The position numbers and the translations under genes are program-made. A DNA stretch of 64,000 bases from Paraflavitalea soli (GTDB taxonomy: Bacteria; Bacteroidota; Bacteroidia; Chitinophagales; Chitinophagaceae), in the NCBI RefSeq assembly GCF_003555545.1, contig NZ_CP032157.1, positions 5,398,546 through 5,462,545 on the forward strand. The letters are read 5' to 3'. The notes below the pieces were generated by a model. That model was not told the origin of the DNA. It was given only the letters and a program-made list of their open reading frames with translations, and searched no databases. Below are positions 1 to 8,383 of this stretch, one piece after another (the first letter of the stretch is position 1; every line of letters begins with the position of its first letter).

Positions 1-493
1 TCATCAACAGGCGCTCCTGTGTATTGAGCTGCCTGTATATACCGGCCTGCCGCAGTGCAGTTCTCTTTTTATCGGTAAGCAATCCATTCAGCAAGGGTAT
101 TTCGATGCCGATGTAGCTGGCTACTCCTTTCGTGCGTTCGGGATTGATGTATTGCCCATTACTTTTTTCATATCCCGCTTTCAGATTGATGGGCGTGCCT
201 GTGGGAATTTTTAGTTCGGGGTTTGTATATTGGTAATAGTCAACCCCATCGAGTGTTTTAGCGCTGGTGGCGGCGTCCAATACCGGATCGAAGGCGCCCC
301 GCGCAGTGAGCAGATCTGCCTCCGCTTTTTGAGTAAGCAGGTCCCCCTGTTTTACTACAGGGTGGTATTGCTTTACCTGCTGAACAAATGTTTCTTCTGT
401 CAACAGCTGTTTATCCTGTGCAGAGGCAACGCCGCGACAGGTCCACAACACAAGGAGCGTAACCGAAATGTTTTTAAACAGCATACGTGTCAT
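1..493 (-). CDS. TolC-family outer membrane efflux protein (partial, N-terminal part)
   Basis: The gene runs off the left window edge, so only about the first 164 residues are visible. It begins with a signal peptide (MTRMLFKNISVTLLVLWTC...ASAQ) followed by sequence typical of a TolC-like outer-membrane channel. The ATG at 493 overlaps the stop of the upstream hlyD gene as ATGA; a second in-frame ATG at 484 is possible. With the HlyD and ABC genes directly upstream on the same strand it completes a tripartite export system, serving as the outer-membrane exit duct. The missing C-terminal part prevents a check of the full TolC repeat structure. Confidence 0.8.
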   Translation of the reverse strand, partial: MTRMLFKNISVTLLVLWTCRGVASAQDKQLLTEETFVQQVKQYHPVVKQGDLLTQKAEADLLTARGAFDPVLDAATSAKTLDGVDYYQYTNPELKIPTGTPINLKAGYEKSNGQYINPERTKGVASYIGIEIPLLNGLLTDKKRTALRQAGIYRQLNTQERLLM

Positions 494-1842
494 AGTTTCT
501 TCTCTTTGGGTACTGTTGTTTCTGCCTGGTAATATTCCGGTGGAAACCCGTTTATGTTCCTCCACAATTCGTAATAAACCGGTACATCTTTCAAGAGCAT
601 AATGCCTTCTGCCCCTCCGCCTATGCGCAACTGCGCCGGCCATTTCCTATCGCTACTGTCTTCTACCACCAGGATCCGGAACTTGCCATTCGCGCTGACC
701 GAATTTTCGACGGCGACAACTTTTCCTCCAAATGTACCATAACTGCCACCGGGCCAACCGCTGAATACTATGGCCGGAAACCCATCGAATACAAATCTTA
801 CCTTTTGTTCTTTGTTGACCAGGGGCAGGTCCATCGGTTTTACAAAAAGCTCAATGGCATATTGTATTTTATCGGGTACGATCTCCACGATCATATCACC
901 CTCTTTGATAAACTCTCCAATGCCTGCTTTCCTCGCCTTGGTGATCTGTCCGCTCTGGGGCGCTATAATGTAGTACAGCTTGCTGCGTGCGTCATAATTG
1001 GCCAATTGATTTTGCAGCTTCAGCAGTTCTGCTTCCGTACTGGCCGCGTCGGACAACGATGAGAACCTGTCGCCACTTACTTTGGCTATCTTATCCGCAT
1101 AATCCTGCAGCGTGGCCTGCTGCTCAATACGGAGATTGGTCATTTCCTGTTTGCTCTGCTCTAGTTTATTGCCTGCACTGTTCCATTTGGCAAACCCGTT
1201 CTGGTAGTTTATTTTTCTTTTTTCGAAATCGATCAGTGATATCGCGCCACTGTCGAGCATGATGCGTGCTGCTTCTATCTGTCTTTTGTATGCTTCAAGC
1301 TCGTTGGCAGCTGCGGCGAGGTCTGCCTCTTCCGTCTTTATCTTCAATTGCTGTTGGGCGATCTTGTTGTCCAGCGATTGTAATTTTAGTTCCCGTGCCT
1401 GTTCAAGCGCCCTGGATTGTGTTGTTGTCGCTGCCGCTTTATTGCGGTAGCTTTCCATCGTTTGTTGTTTGGCAGTGATCTGCTCCTGTGTTCTTTTGAG
1501 CAGCTGCGGATCGAAATACTCGACTTTTACTTCACCCAATTGCAATAAAGTATCACCCGCTTTTACAAGATCCCCCTCTTTGATATGCCATTTGACGATA
1601 CTGCCGGCGATCAGCGTGTTTACCTGTTGCGGGCGTTGCTCCTGCCGCAGCGTCGTGACGGTGCCTCTTGCCCTGATGTTTTGTGTCCAGGGAAGGAAGA
1701 GTACCGCCACCAATAGTATGAACATTCCCCACAACCATTTTTTCATGCGGCTGCTCCTGTAAAACAGGTAGATGTTTGAAAAGGAACGAAGCTTGCTTTG
1801 CGCAGCGATGCTATGTATATCGGACTGTAGATACGTGTTCAT
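490..1842 (-). CDS. HlyD-family membrane fusion protein
   Basis: 450-residue periplasmic adaptor that would bridge the inner-membrane ABC protein to the TolC channel. A single transmembrane segment lies near residues 35-52 (MKKWLWGMFILLVAVLFLP). It is followed by a split lipoyl/biotinyl-like domain (first half around GSIVKWHIKEGDLVKAGD, second half around APQSGQITKARKAGIGEFI), a long charged coiled coil between about residues 115 and 275, and a C-terminal beta domain. The stop overlaps the TolC start by 4 bp, and only 1 bp separates it from the upstream ABC gene, so the three are co-translated. The exported substrate cannot be read from the sequence. Confidence 0.9.
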   Translation of the reverse strand: MNTYLQSDIHSIAAQSKLRSFSNIYLFYRSSRMKKWLWGMFILLVAVLFLPWTQNIRARGTVTTLRQEQRPQQVNTLIAGSIVKWHIKEGDLVKAGDTLLQLGEVKVEYFDPQLLKRTQEQITAKQQTMESYRNKAAATTTQSRALEQARELKLQSLDNKIAQQQLKIKTEEADLAAAANELEAYKRQIEAARIMLDSGAISLIDFEKRKINYQNGFAKWNSAGNKLEQSKQEMTNLRIEQQATLQDYADKIAKVSGDRFSSLSDAASTEAELLKLQNQLANYDARSKLYYIIAPQSGQITKARKAGIGEFIKEGDMIVEIVPDKIQYAIELFVKPMDLPLVNKEQKVRFVFDGFPAIVFSGWPGGSYGTFGGKVVAVENSVSANGKFRILVVEDSSDRKWPAQLRIGGGAEGIMLLKDVPVYYELWRNINGFPPEYYQAETTVPKEKKL

Positions 1843-1843
1843 T

Positions 1844-3526
1844 TTATGCCTTGTTTTTGATACTCAACACCTCTCCTTCCGTGCTCAATTCTATAACCTG
1901 ATCACAGTACTGGCCAAGCGTTTCGTCGTGCGAGGCGATCAATATCGTTGATTCCGTATTTTTCCTGATGTAGCTGATCATATTGCTTTTGTTTTCCGGC
2001 AGCAGGTGCGCAAACGGATCTTCGAGCAACATCAGCCTATGTTCTGCCACCACCGCCCTTATGAGTAGTATGTTCCTGCGCACATTTTCAGCGAGCTTAT
2101 TACCCACCGGCAACATGTGCGTATCGTAACCCTGGGGCAGGGATTTTACAAATTGGGTAAGCCCCGTTATTTCGCAAAGTTCATTTACCTGCTGTATGCT
2201 GATTGTGCCATTGCCCATCGTAATGTTTTCCCAAAGGGATCCCTGAAAGATATCCTGGCTACCCAGCAAAATGCTCGTGTTTCTGCGGAGGTTGCTTACC
2301 TCGTAGTTGCCCACAGGTACCTTGTTGAGCAAAATATTGCCCGTATAATTTTTAAAGGCCCCTGTCAGCAGCCTGAGCACAGTAGATTTGCCCGATCCCG
2401 ATATGCCTTTGATCTGCACCATATTGCCTGCGCCGATGGAAAACGTTATGTTCTTCAACACGGGTTTATTATTGCCATAAGCAAAAGTTACCTGGTCAAA
2501 TGCTATCGATACCCCTTCATTTTTTACCGGTAGCTCAAGCTGCCCGCTTTGTTCAGTCTCTGCTTCTGTGATCTCACTCAACTTTTCTACTGAGATGATC
2601 GAATCGTATACCGTATCGAGGTTGATGATCAGTTTTTCGATAGAGCCTATTATGGCAATGATGACAATATCTGCAGCAATGAACTGGCCAACGTTGATCT
2701 GCTGATCGACGAGCAGGTAGGCGCCAATGATCAGCATGGCCGCCGTAATGATTATTTTAAAGGAGATAAGGCTCCAGAACTGAGTGAGCAGGATGCTGAA
2801 ATAGCTGGTGCGCGAAGCGAGGTAATCACTGACCAGGTTGTCTGTTTTGTTCATGTGGAGCGAAGTTCCTTTCGTATACTTAAAGGATTTGATCGAGCGG
2901 GCAATCTCCTGTAGCCACGCTGCTACCGCGTATTTAAAGTTGCTTGCCCTGTAGGCCGTTTGGAGCCCTTGCGTGGAAGTAAACCGTATGATGGTGAATA
3001 CAATGGTGATGAGCACCAATCCAAATACGATAAAGACAGGATGATAGAACGAAAGCAGCAGCAGGCCAAGCACCACCTGTATTACTGCAGCGGGCAGGTC
3101 TATCATAAGCTTGTCGATGCCTTTTTGGAGTGATACACTGTCGAAATACCTGTTGACCACTTCAGGCAGGTATTCGTGGTCGAGCTTTTCAATGTTCAGT
3201 TTAGGAAGCCGGTCACTGTATTCGAGTGAATACCTCACGAAGAGCTTCTGCTTTACTTTTTCGATGATCTGCAGCTGCCTTACCTGCAGCAGCCCATTGA
3301 TAAATACGCCGAAGACCACCATCCCGATCAGCACTATGATGGAAGTGGAAATGGTGCCCGCCAATACAAAGCTGATAATGGACTGGATGCCAAGGGGCAG
3401 GGATAGTTGAACCAGGCCCGCGAGCAGCGCGAATACACATGCCGCCGCAAAATCTTTTCGTTCGAGCATTAAGATCCTGTTGAGCTTCAACAGAGATCTT
3501 ACCAGTGAAACAGGTTTGTCTGCCAT
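1844..3526 (-). CDS. ABC transporter, fused membrane and ATPase domains, degenerate signature motif
   Basis: 560-residue half transporter with a six-helix membrane domain (about residues 20-310) and a nucleotide-binding domain (about 345-555). It has no N-terminal C39 peptidase domain. Walker A is intact (GISGSGKS, about residue 375) and the switch histidine is present (IASHDE). The ABC signature expected as LSGGQ reads LAENV (about residue 477), and the Walker B/catalytic pair reads LMLLEDP instead of LLLDEP, so Asp and Glu are swapped. It heads the HlyD-TolC operon. Reduced or unusual ATP hydrolysis is inference; degenerate signatures may be normal for this Bacteroidota subfamily. Confidence 0.88.
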   Translation of the reverse strand: MADKPVSLVRSLLKLNRILMLERKDFAAACVFALLAGLVQLSLPLGIQSIISFVLAGTISTSIIVLIGMVVFGVFINGLLQVRQLQIIEKVKQKLFVRYSLEYSDRLPKLNIEKLDHEYLPEVVNRYFDSVSLQKGIDKLMIDLPAAVIQVVLGLLLLSFYHPVFIVFGLVLITIVFTIIRFTSTQGLQTAYRASNFKYAVAAWLQEIARSIKSFKYTKGTSLHMNKTDNLVSDYLASRTSYFSILLTQFWSLISFKIIITAAMLIIGAYLLVDQQINVGQFIAADIVIIAIIGSIEKLIINLDTVYDSIISVEKLSEITEAETEQSGQLELPVKNEGVSIAFDQVTFAYGNNKPVLKNITFSIGAGNMVQIKGISGSGKSTVLRLLTGAFKNYTGNILLNKVPVGNYEVSNLRRNTSILLGSQDIFQGSLWENITMGNGTISIQQVNELCEITGLTQFVKSLPQGYDTHMLPVGNKLAENVRRNILLIRAVVAEHRLMLLEDPFAHLLPENKSNMISYIRKNTESTILIASHDETLGQYCDQVIELSTEGEVLSIKNKA

Positions 3527-3669
3527 TTTCCGTCGGTTAATACTGATCGTATTATTTTGCGCAAATATAAATACAATGCTTTTATAGATAATAGTAATAC
3601 TATCATAAAAGATTGTAAAAATATACCCCGGCCAGGATTAGATTTCAATTAGAATTCTATTTTTGCTGT
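3527..3669. promoter_or_regulatory. Divergent promoter region between ABC export operon and TetR gene
   Basis: AT-rich 143-bp gap between divergent genes. Minus strand carries TATATTTG (3569-3562) and plus strand TATTTTTG (3658-3665), both matching the Bacteroidota -7 box TAnnTTTG; no clear TTTG -33 box was found for either. A small dyad TTTTGCGCAAA lies at 3556-3566 and overlaps the minus-strand -7 box, a plausible TetR operator. The plus-strand box lies 4 bp before the first ATG of the TetR gene, which favours the second ATG (3694) as its start. Confidence 0.45.
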
Positions 3670-4347
3670 ATGGAATTCCAGTTGCAGATCAAGATGAATC
3701 CCAAGCTGTATTTACGCGACCCGGAGCAATCTCCGCTTGGCCGCAATATTATCCGGCATAGCATCAGGATGATCCATAAAGTTGGATTCGAGGATTTTAC
3801 CTTCAAAAAACTGGCAGCAGAGATCGGAACGACCGAAGCCAGCATATACCGCTATTTTGAGAATAAACACAAGCTGCTGACTTATATCATTTCCTGGTTG
3901 TGGACCTGGCTGGAATACCAGCTTGTATACCATACCAATAATGTGAGATCGCCGAAGGATAAGATCATGGTGGTGATTAAATTGCTGACCTTCCAGCTGG
4001 CTGACCAATTTACTTTTACCCATATCGACAGGAATCAGCTCTACCAGATCGCTATTACCGAGGGCAGCAAATCCTATCTCACCAGGCATGTGACCCAAGA
4101 CAACAAGGACCGTTTTTTCAAGCCTTATAAAGACCTGTGTGGCAGGATCGCCGACATCTTCAGCGAATACAATGCTTCTTATAAGTATCCAAGATCACTT
4201 TCAAGCACGCTGCTTGAAATGGCCCATTACCAGTTCTTTTTCAAAAAGAACCTGCCTTCCTTAACTGATTTTGCGCAAGACAAGGATGACACCGGCGTAG
4301 CTCAGTTCCTTCAAAACCTGGTTTTCAGTTCATTGAAGAAGGACTGA
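3670..4347 (+). CDS. TetR/AcrR-family transcriptional regulator
   Basis: 225 residues with an N-terminal TetR helix-turn-helix (about 25-75; FTFKKLAAEIGTTEASIYRY is the recognition region) and a C-terminal helical ligand domain. The divergent position and the dyad in the shared promoter suggest it controls the ABC/HlyD/TolC export operon. The start is uncertain: ATG 3670 lies only 4 bp after a good -7 box, whereas ATG 3694 (MNPKLYLRD) would leave room for a short leader. The stop lies 2 bp from the convergent crtZ-tspO stop. The ligand is unknown. Confidence 0.88.
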   Translation: MEFQLQIKMNPKLYLRDPEQSPLGRNIIRHSIRMIHKVGFEDFTFKKLAAEIGTTEASIYRYFENKHKLLTYIISWLWTWLEYQLVYHTNNVRSPKDKIMVVIKLLTFQLADQFTFTHIDRNQLYQIAITEGSKSYLTRHVTQDNKDRFFKPYKDLCGRIADIFSEYNASYKYPRSLSSTLLEMAHYQFFFKKNLPSLTDFAQDKDDTGVAQFLQNLVFSSLKKD

Positions 4348-4349
4348 TC

Positions 4350-5288
4350 TCAATTCAGGTACCATACCGATGCATTGAGCGCAGTGGCGAAGCTTACCCA
4401 GGCAAGATAGGGCCATTGCAGGTTGGCCGCCCGGCGCGAAACCTTATAAATCAGGCTTATCATCCATATTATGGAACTCCATAATAGTACAATGTCGATA
4501 AGCGCCAGCCCGATCAGGTGAAACTGAAAGAAAATAATGCTCCACCAGAAATTGAAGAACAACTGTACCCCAAAAAGGATTACTGCGTTTTTTCGTGCAG
4601 TTGTTGGCGCCTGCCTCAGTACGAGGTATAATGAAATACCCATTAGCAGGTACAGGGCCGTCCATACCGGAGCAAACAAAGCGTTGGGCGGCGTAAAGAA
4701 CGGTTTATTGAGCTGCGGGTACCATTCGCGTACGTTTTGAGCGGTAACTGCGCCCGCCACTCCTCCTACCACGAGTGGCAAAGCAAGGCTCAGCAGTACC
4801 AACGGCCATTTTTCCCTGGGTTGCGTGCGAATGAGCTGTTTTCTTTTAAAATACATTTTAAAGAATTTAAGCGGTACAAACAAAAATCCGAAACATTCTC
4901 CTTGCTCTTTGTTCACATGTTTATGGTGCTGCTTATGTGCACGCCGGATTGCCAGCAGATAGGCGTTTTTCGTATTACGCAAAAAACGTACCCGCTGGTG
5001 GATGAAGATATCATGTACAAAGAAATAGGCAAGGCCGTACAGCAATATACCGAGGCCCATGTAAAACAGGTAGTTGAAGCCCTGTTGTGAGCCTGTATAA
5101 AATAATACTATCGTGGGAATTGCGAAGATGACAAAGAACAGATCATTGCGCTCGAAATCACCTTCATGACTGTGGTCATGATGATCTTTGTGCAGCATCC
5201 ACAGAAAGCCGTGCATTATATATTTATGGATCCACCACGTGGCGCCTTCCATCAGTATAAATGTTCCTATGGTAATCAGTGCGTTCAT
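4350..5288 (-). CDS. Fusion of beta-carotene hydroxylase (CrtZ) and TspO/MBR protein
   Basis: 312 residues in one uninterrupted frame. Residues 1-145 are a CrtZ-type membrane di-iron hydroxylase with all His clusters: H21/H26, H33/H36/H37, H92/H97, H118/H121/H122. Residues about 162-312 are a complete TspO domain (NKPFFTPPNALFAPVWT at 194-210, FFNFWWS at 244-250, PYLAWVSFATALNASVWYLN at the end). A basic linker joins them. CrtZ enzymes hydroxylate beta-ionone rings to make zeaxanthin; TspO (once called CrtK in Rhodobacter) binds tetrapyrroles and lipids in membranes. It is the last gene of the crt operon and overlaps crtB by 4 bp. What the fused TspO does is unknown. Confidence 0.9.
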   Translation of the reverse strand: MNALITIGTFILMEGATWWIHKYIMHGFLWMLHKDHHDHSHEGDFERNDLFFVIFAIPTIVLFYTGSQQGFNYLFYMGLGILLYGLAYFFVHDIFIHQRVRFLRNTKNAYLLAIRRAHKQHHKHVNKEQGECFGFLFVPLKFFKMYFKRKQLIRTQPREKWPLVLLSLALPLVVGGVAGAVTAQNVREWYPQLNKPFFTPPNALFAPVWTALYLLMGISLYLVLRQAPTTARKNAVILFGVQLFFNFWWSIIFFQFHLIGLALIDIVLLWSSIIWMISLIYKVSRRAANLQWPYLAWVSFATALNASVWYLN

Positions 5289-6121
5289 AGTACTGCCATT
5301 TTATATTGCAGATAGCTGCTCATCATCAGCGATAATTTTTGGGTATTGGGTATCCGGATGCGCTCTTTCATGATGCACTGAGCCGGCGTACGTTTGATCT
5401 TTTTGAATAGCGACAGGTAGTACTTGTAAGCGAGGTACACTCCAAACTTCGAGCAAGCGGGCAGCTTCTTAATGCCAATCAGCGCTTCCCTGAATTCACT
5501 TTCTATGTCTTCTTCTATCGACGTTTTGATCTGGTTGTCGAACATCCCCATTTCGATATTGGGAAAATAGGTACGTCCGAGGATCTGGTAGTCGTCTTTA
5601 AGGTCCCTCAGAAAATTTACTTTCTGGAATGCTGATCCCAGCTTCATGGCATAGGGTTTTAACCTGCTGTATGCTTCCTCATCGCCTTCAACAAATACCT
5701 GCAGGCACATCAGCCCTACCACTTCCGCAGAACCAAGGATGTATTCTTTGTAGCGTTCCGTATTGTAGTCCATCGGCGTCAGGTCCATCTGCATGCTGCG
5801 GAGGAACTGCTCAATGAGGTTTTTGCCAATCTTGTATTGACGTACCGTTTCCTGAAATGATTGCAGCACCGGATTGAGTGAAATGCCTTCGTCGAGCGCC
5901 TGCCAGGTTTGTTCGCTGAATCTTTCGAGAAGGAGTTGTTTGTTGTAGTCGTGGAAGCTGTCAACAATCTCATCTGCCAATCTTACATATCCGTAGATAG
6001 CATAAATGGCGGGCCGGATCGATGTATCCAATGCCAGTATCCCAATAGAAAAACTGGTGCTGTACTTTTGGGTAATGGCTTTACTTACTTGCCTGGACAG
6101 TTCATCAAATAGCGCTTTCAA
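5285..6121 (-). CDS. crtB: Phytoene synthase
   Basis: 278 residues of the squalene/phytoene synthase family, which condenses two geranylgeranyl diphosphates to phytoene. Both Asp-rich metal-binding motifs are present: DEIVD at 50-54 and NFLRDLKDD at 169-177. The start is a TTG at 6121, chosen because MKALFDELSRQ matches the usual N-terminus of the family and the first downstream ATG would cut into the fold. It overlaps crtI by 17 bp and crtZ-tspO by 4 bp, so the three are translationally coupled. Confidence 0.92.
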   Translation of the reverse strand: MKALFDELSRQVSKAITQKYSTSFSIGILALDTSIRPAIYAIYGYVRLADEIVDSFHDYNKQLLLERFSEQTWQALDEGISLNPVLQSFQETVRQYKIGKNLIEQFLRSMQMDLTPMDYNTERYKEYILGSAEVVGLMCLQVFVEGDEEAYSRLKPYAMKLGSAFQKVNFLRDLKDDYQILGRTYFPNIEMGMFDNQIKTSIEEDIESEFREALIGIKKLPACSKFGVYLAYKYYLSLFKKIKRTPAQCIMKERIRIPNTQKLSLMMSSYLQYKMAVL

Positions 6122-7598
6122 AACTGAATCTTTTAAGTTTATTTACTTCTTTTGCAACAATTTTCCCCGAAATGATCGATGGGGGCACGCCCGGCCCGGG
6201 TACCGTGAGCTGACCCGTGTAAAAAAGATTGCTGAGTTTTTTGTTTCTGATGGCCGGTTTACGCACTGCAGTTTGAGACAGCGTGTTGGCCAGTCCGTAG
6301 GCATTGCCCTGATAAGCATTGTAGTCGTTTACGAAATCGCGCACGCAATAGCTCCGTTTATAGTCTATGTTATCAACCAGGTTGTGCGCGCCCGTAGCTT
6401 TCTCTATTCTCCCAATCATTTGTTTGAAGTATTGTTCACGGATCACTTCCTCGTCTTCAAGCCCTGTGGCAAGCGGCATCAGGAGGAACAGGTTCTCATG
6501 CCCGGCGGGCGCTACGCCGGCATCTGTTTTGGAAGGGCAGCAGGCATAGAACAGCGGTTGCTGCGGCCATTGCTTGTCATTGTAGATATCATCGATATGG
6601 CCGTCGAGGTCATGCTCAAAGAACAACGTATGGTGCTGCAGGTTGGGAAGGCGTTTGTTGAAGCCGAGATAATAGATGAGTGACGACGGGGCAAAGGTCC
6701 TCGTTTGCCAGTAGGTTTCCTTGTAATTCCGGTTGGGCGTATCCAACAGCGTTTCCGTATGGTGATAGTCAGACGATGCGATGATCGCATCGAAATATAG
6801 TTCTTCGCCATTCACGATGAGCGAGGTGGCTTTACCCCCTCCTGCGCAGATCTGTTCTACCGGCTGGTTGAAGTAGAAGCGGGCGCCCTGCTCTTCTCCT
6901 ATTTTTTTCATGGCCAGCACAAGTTCATAAAACCCACCCATTGGATAGGCCGTGCCGAGGGCATATCCGCCATAGTTCATGAGGCTATAAAGGGCAGGAA
7001 TTTTCTGCGGCGCAGCACCCAGGAATATCACCGGAAATTCCATCAGTGTTATCAGCTTCGGATGCGTGAAGTATTTTTTTACATAGCTGCGGAAATTGGA
7101 CAGCAGGTCTAATTTCAATGCGCTGGCGGCGATCTGTGGCGTAACGAATTCCCACCAGGAGTGGCAAGGCTTGTGTACAAATTGCTGCATGCCCACTTCG
7201 TATTTGTAGCGGGCGGCTTTCATAAAGGCGTCCAGCTTTATTCCGGCGCCGGGCTCTGTTCCTTCAAACAGTTCTTTCAGCGCGTTGTAATTGTTGGGTA
7301 CAGTGAGTTTACCATCGGCAAAGACCATTTCGAACTGCGGGTCGAGCTGTATTAATTTGTAAAAGTCTTTAGCTGCGTATCCAAAGTCTTTGAAGAAGCC
7401 TTCGATAATATCAGGCATCCAATACCAGCTTGGACCCATGTCGAAGCTGTATCCATTGTTTGTTTTGAACTGCCTGGCACGGCCACCAGGTGTACTGTTC
7501 TTTTCAAATACATGTACTTCATTGCCAGCCTTGGCCGTATAGGCTGCTGCCGATAATCCTGATATTCCTGCTCCTATGATCGCTATTTTTTTCTTCAT
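6105..7598 (-). CDS. crtI: Phytoene desaturase
   Basis: 497-residue FAD-dependent desaturase/isomerase that turns phytoene into lycopene or a related polyene. The N-terminal dinucleotide motif is GAGISGLSAAAYTAKAG (residues 9-25), followed by the Glu of the FAD fold and GGRARQF. The C-terminal signature GQLTVPGPGVPPSIISGKI is typical of CrtI. It lies 25 bp after the LytTR regulator and overlaps crtB. No lycopene cyclase (crtY) or crtE is present in the window, although the downstream hydroxylase needs a cyclised substrate, so at least one pathway gene must lie elsewhere. Confidence 0.93.
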   Translation of the reverse strand: MKKKIAIIGAGISGLSAAAYTAKAGNEVHVFEKNSTPGGRARQFKTNNGYSFDMGPSWYWMPDIIEGFFKDFGYAAKDFYKLIQLDPQFEMVFADGKLTVPNNYNALKELFEGTEPGAGIKLDAFMKAARYKYEVGMQQFVHKPCHSWWEFVTPQIAASALKLDLLSNFRSYVKKYFTHPKLITLMEFPVIFLGAAPQKIPALYSLMNYGGYALGTAYPMGGFYELVLAMKKIGEEQGARFYFNQPVEQICAGGGKATSLIVNGEELYFDAIIASSDYHHTETLLDTPNRNYKETYWQTRTFAPSSLIYYLGFNKRLPNLQHHTLFFEHDLDGHIDDIYNDKQWPQQPLFYACCPSKTDAGVAPAGHENLFLLMPLATGLEDEEVIREQYFKQMIGRIEKATGAHNLVDNIDYKRSYCVRDFVNDYNAYQGNAYGLANTLSQTAVRKPAIRNKKLSNLFYTGQLTVPGPGVPPSIISGKIVAKEVNKLKRFSFESAI

Positions 7599-7623
7599 TG
7601 GTGTATATTGCCCTTCCTGTATT

Positions 7624-8379
7624 TTATCCTTCTGCCCAGGCCCTGAATTCCGCTACTCTTTCGCGGCTGATGATGAATTCTTCTTGTAGCCCTCCTCCTC
7701 TTACCATTAATTTAAGGCGGCTGTTGAGGTGCGGTTTGATGTATTCAATGGCCGAGTATCGTACGATGTACCGCCGGTTGAGCCGGAAGAATAGTTGCGG
7801 GTCGAGCAGCTGTTCCAGCTTTTCCAGCGTGTAATCGATGAGGTATCGTACGCCCTGTTTATCAGTTAGGTATACAATCTTATTGTCCGCCTGGAAGAAA
7901 GACACGTCTTCCGCATTCACAAACTGCAGGCGTTGCCCGATGCGTCCCAGAAAGCGCGTTTTGTATCGTTCTCCGGCCACCTGCTGCACCCTTGGCAATA
8001 CCTGCTGGTAGTCTACATGCGGCGTTACGATCTGTTTGTATTTGTCAAATGCTTTGGCCAGCGCTTCTGCCGTTACCGGTTTCAGGATGTAGTCGATGCT
8101 GAATAACCGGAATGCTTCCATGGCATACTGGTCGTAGGCTGTCGTGAATACGACAGGCCCTTTGTAGGCCACACGACGGAATATTTCGAAACTGTGGCCG
8201 TCCGACAACTGGATGTCCGACAGGATAAGGTCCGGAGCCGGATTGTTTTCCAGCCAGGCAATCGTTTCCCACACACTTTCAGTGCATTGTACGTCCGTAA
8301 TGCCCGGGTCGTATTGCCCGGTCATCAGCTGCAGGCGTTTGGCGGCCAGCAATTCGTCTTCTACGATCAGTACTTTCAT
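7624..8379 (-). CDS. LytTR-family response regulator
   Basis: 251 residues: a receiver domain (1-120) with acidic residues VEDE (6-9), phospho-acceptor D55 (LILSDIQLSD) and the conserved Lys in YILKPV, then a C-terminal LytTR DNA-binding domain (about 145-248; FFRLNRRYIVRY). It lies 4 bp downstream of the kinase gene and 25 bp upstream of crtI on the same strand, so it is probably in the carotenoid transcript. Its targets are not visible; the gene order suggests a link to carotenoid synthesis, but this is inference. Confidence 0.92.
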   Translation of the reverse strand: MKVLIVEDELLAAKRLQLMTGQYDPGITDVQCTESVWETIAWLENNPAPDLILSDIQLSDGHSFEIFRRVAYKGPVVFTTAYDQYAMEAFRLFSIDYILKPVTAEALAKAFDKYKQIVTPHVDYQQVLPRVQQVAGERYKTRFLGRIGQRLQFVNAEDVSFFQADNKIVYLTDKQGVRYLIDYTLEKLEQLLDPQLFFRLNRRYIVRYSAIEYIKPHLNSRLKLMVRGGGLQEEFIISRERVAEFRAWAEG

Positions 8380-8383
8380 ATAG

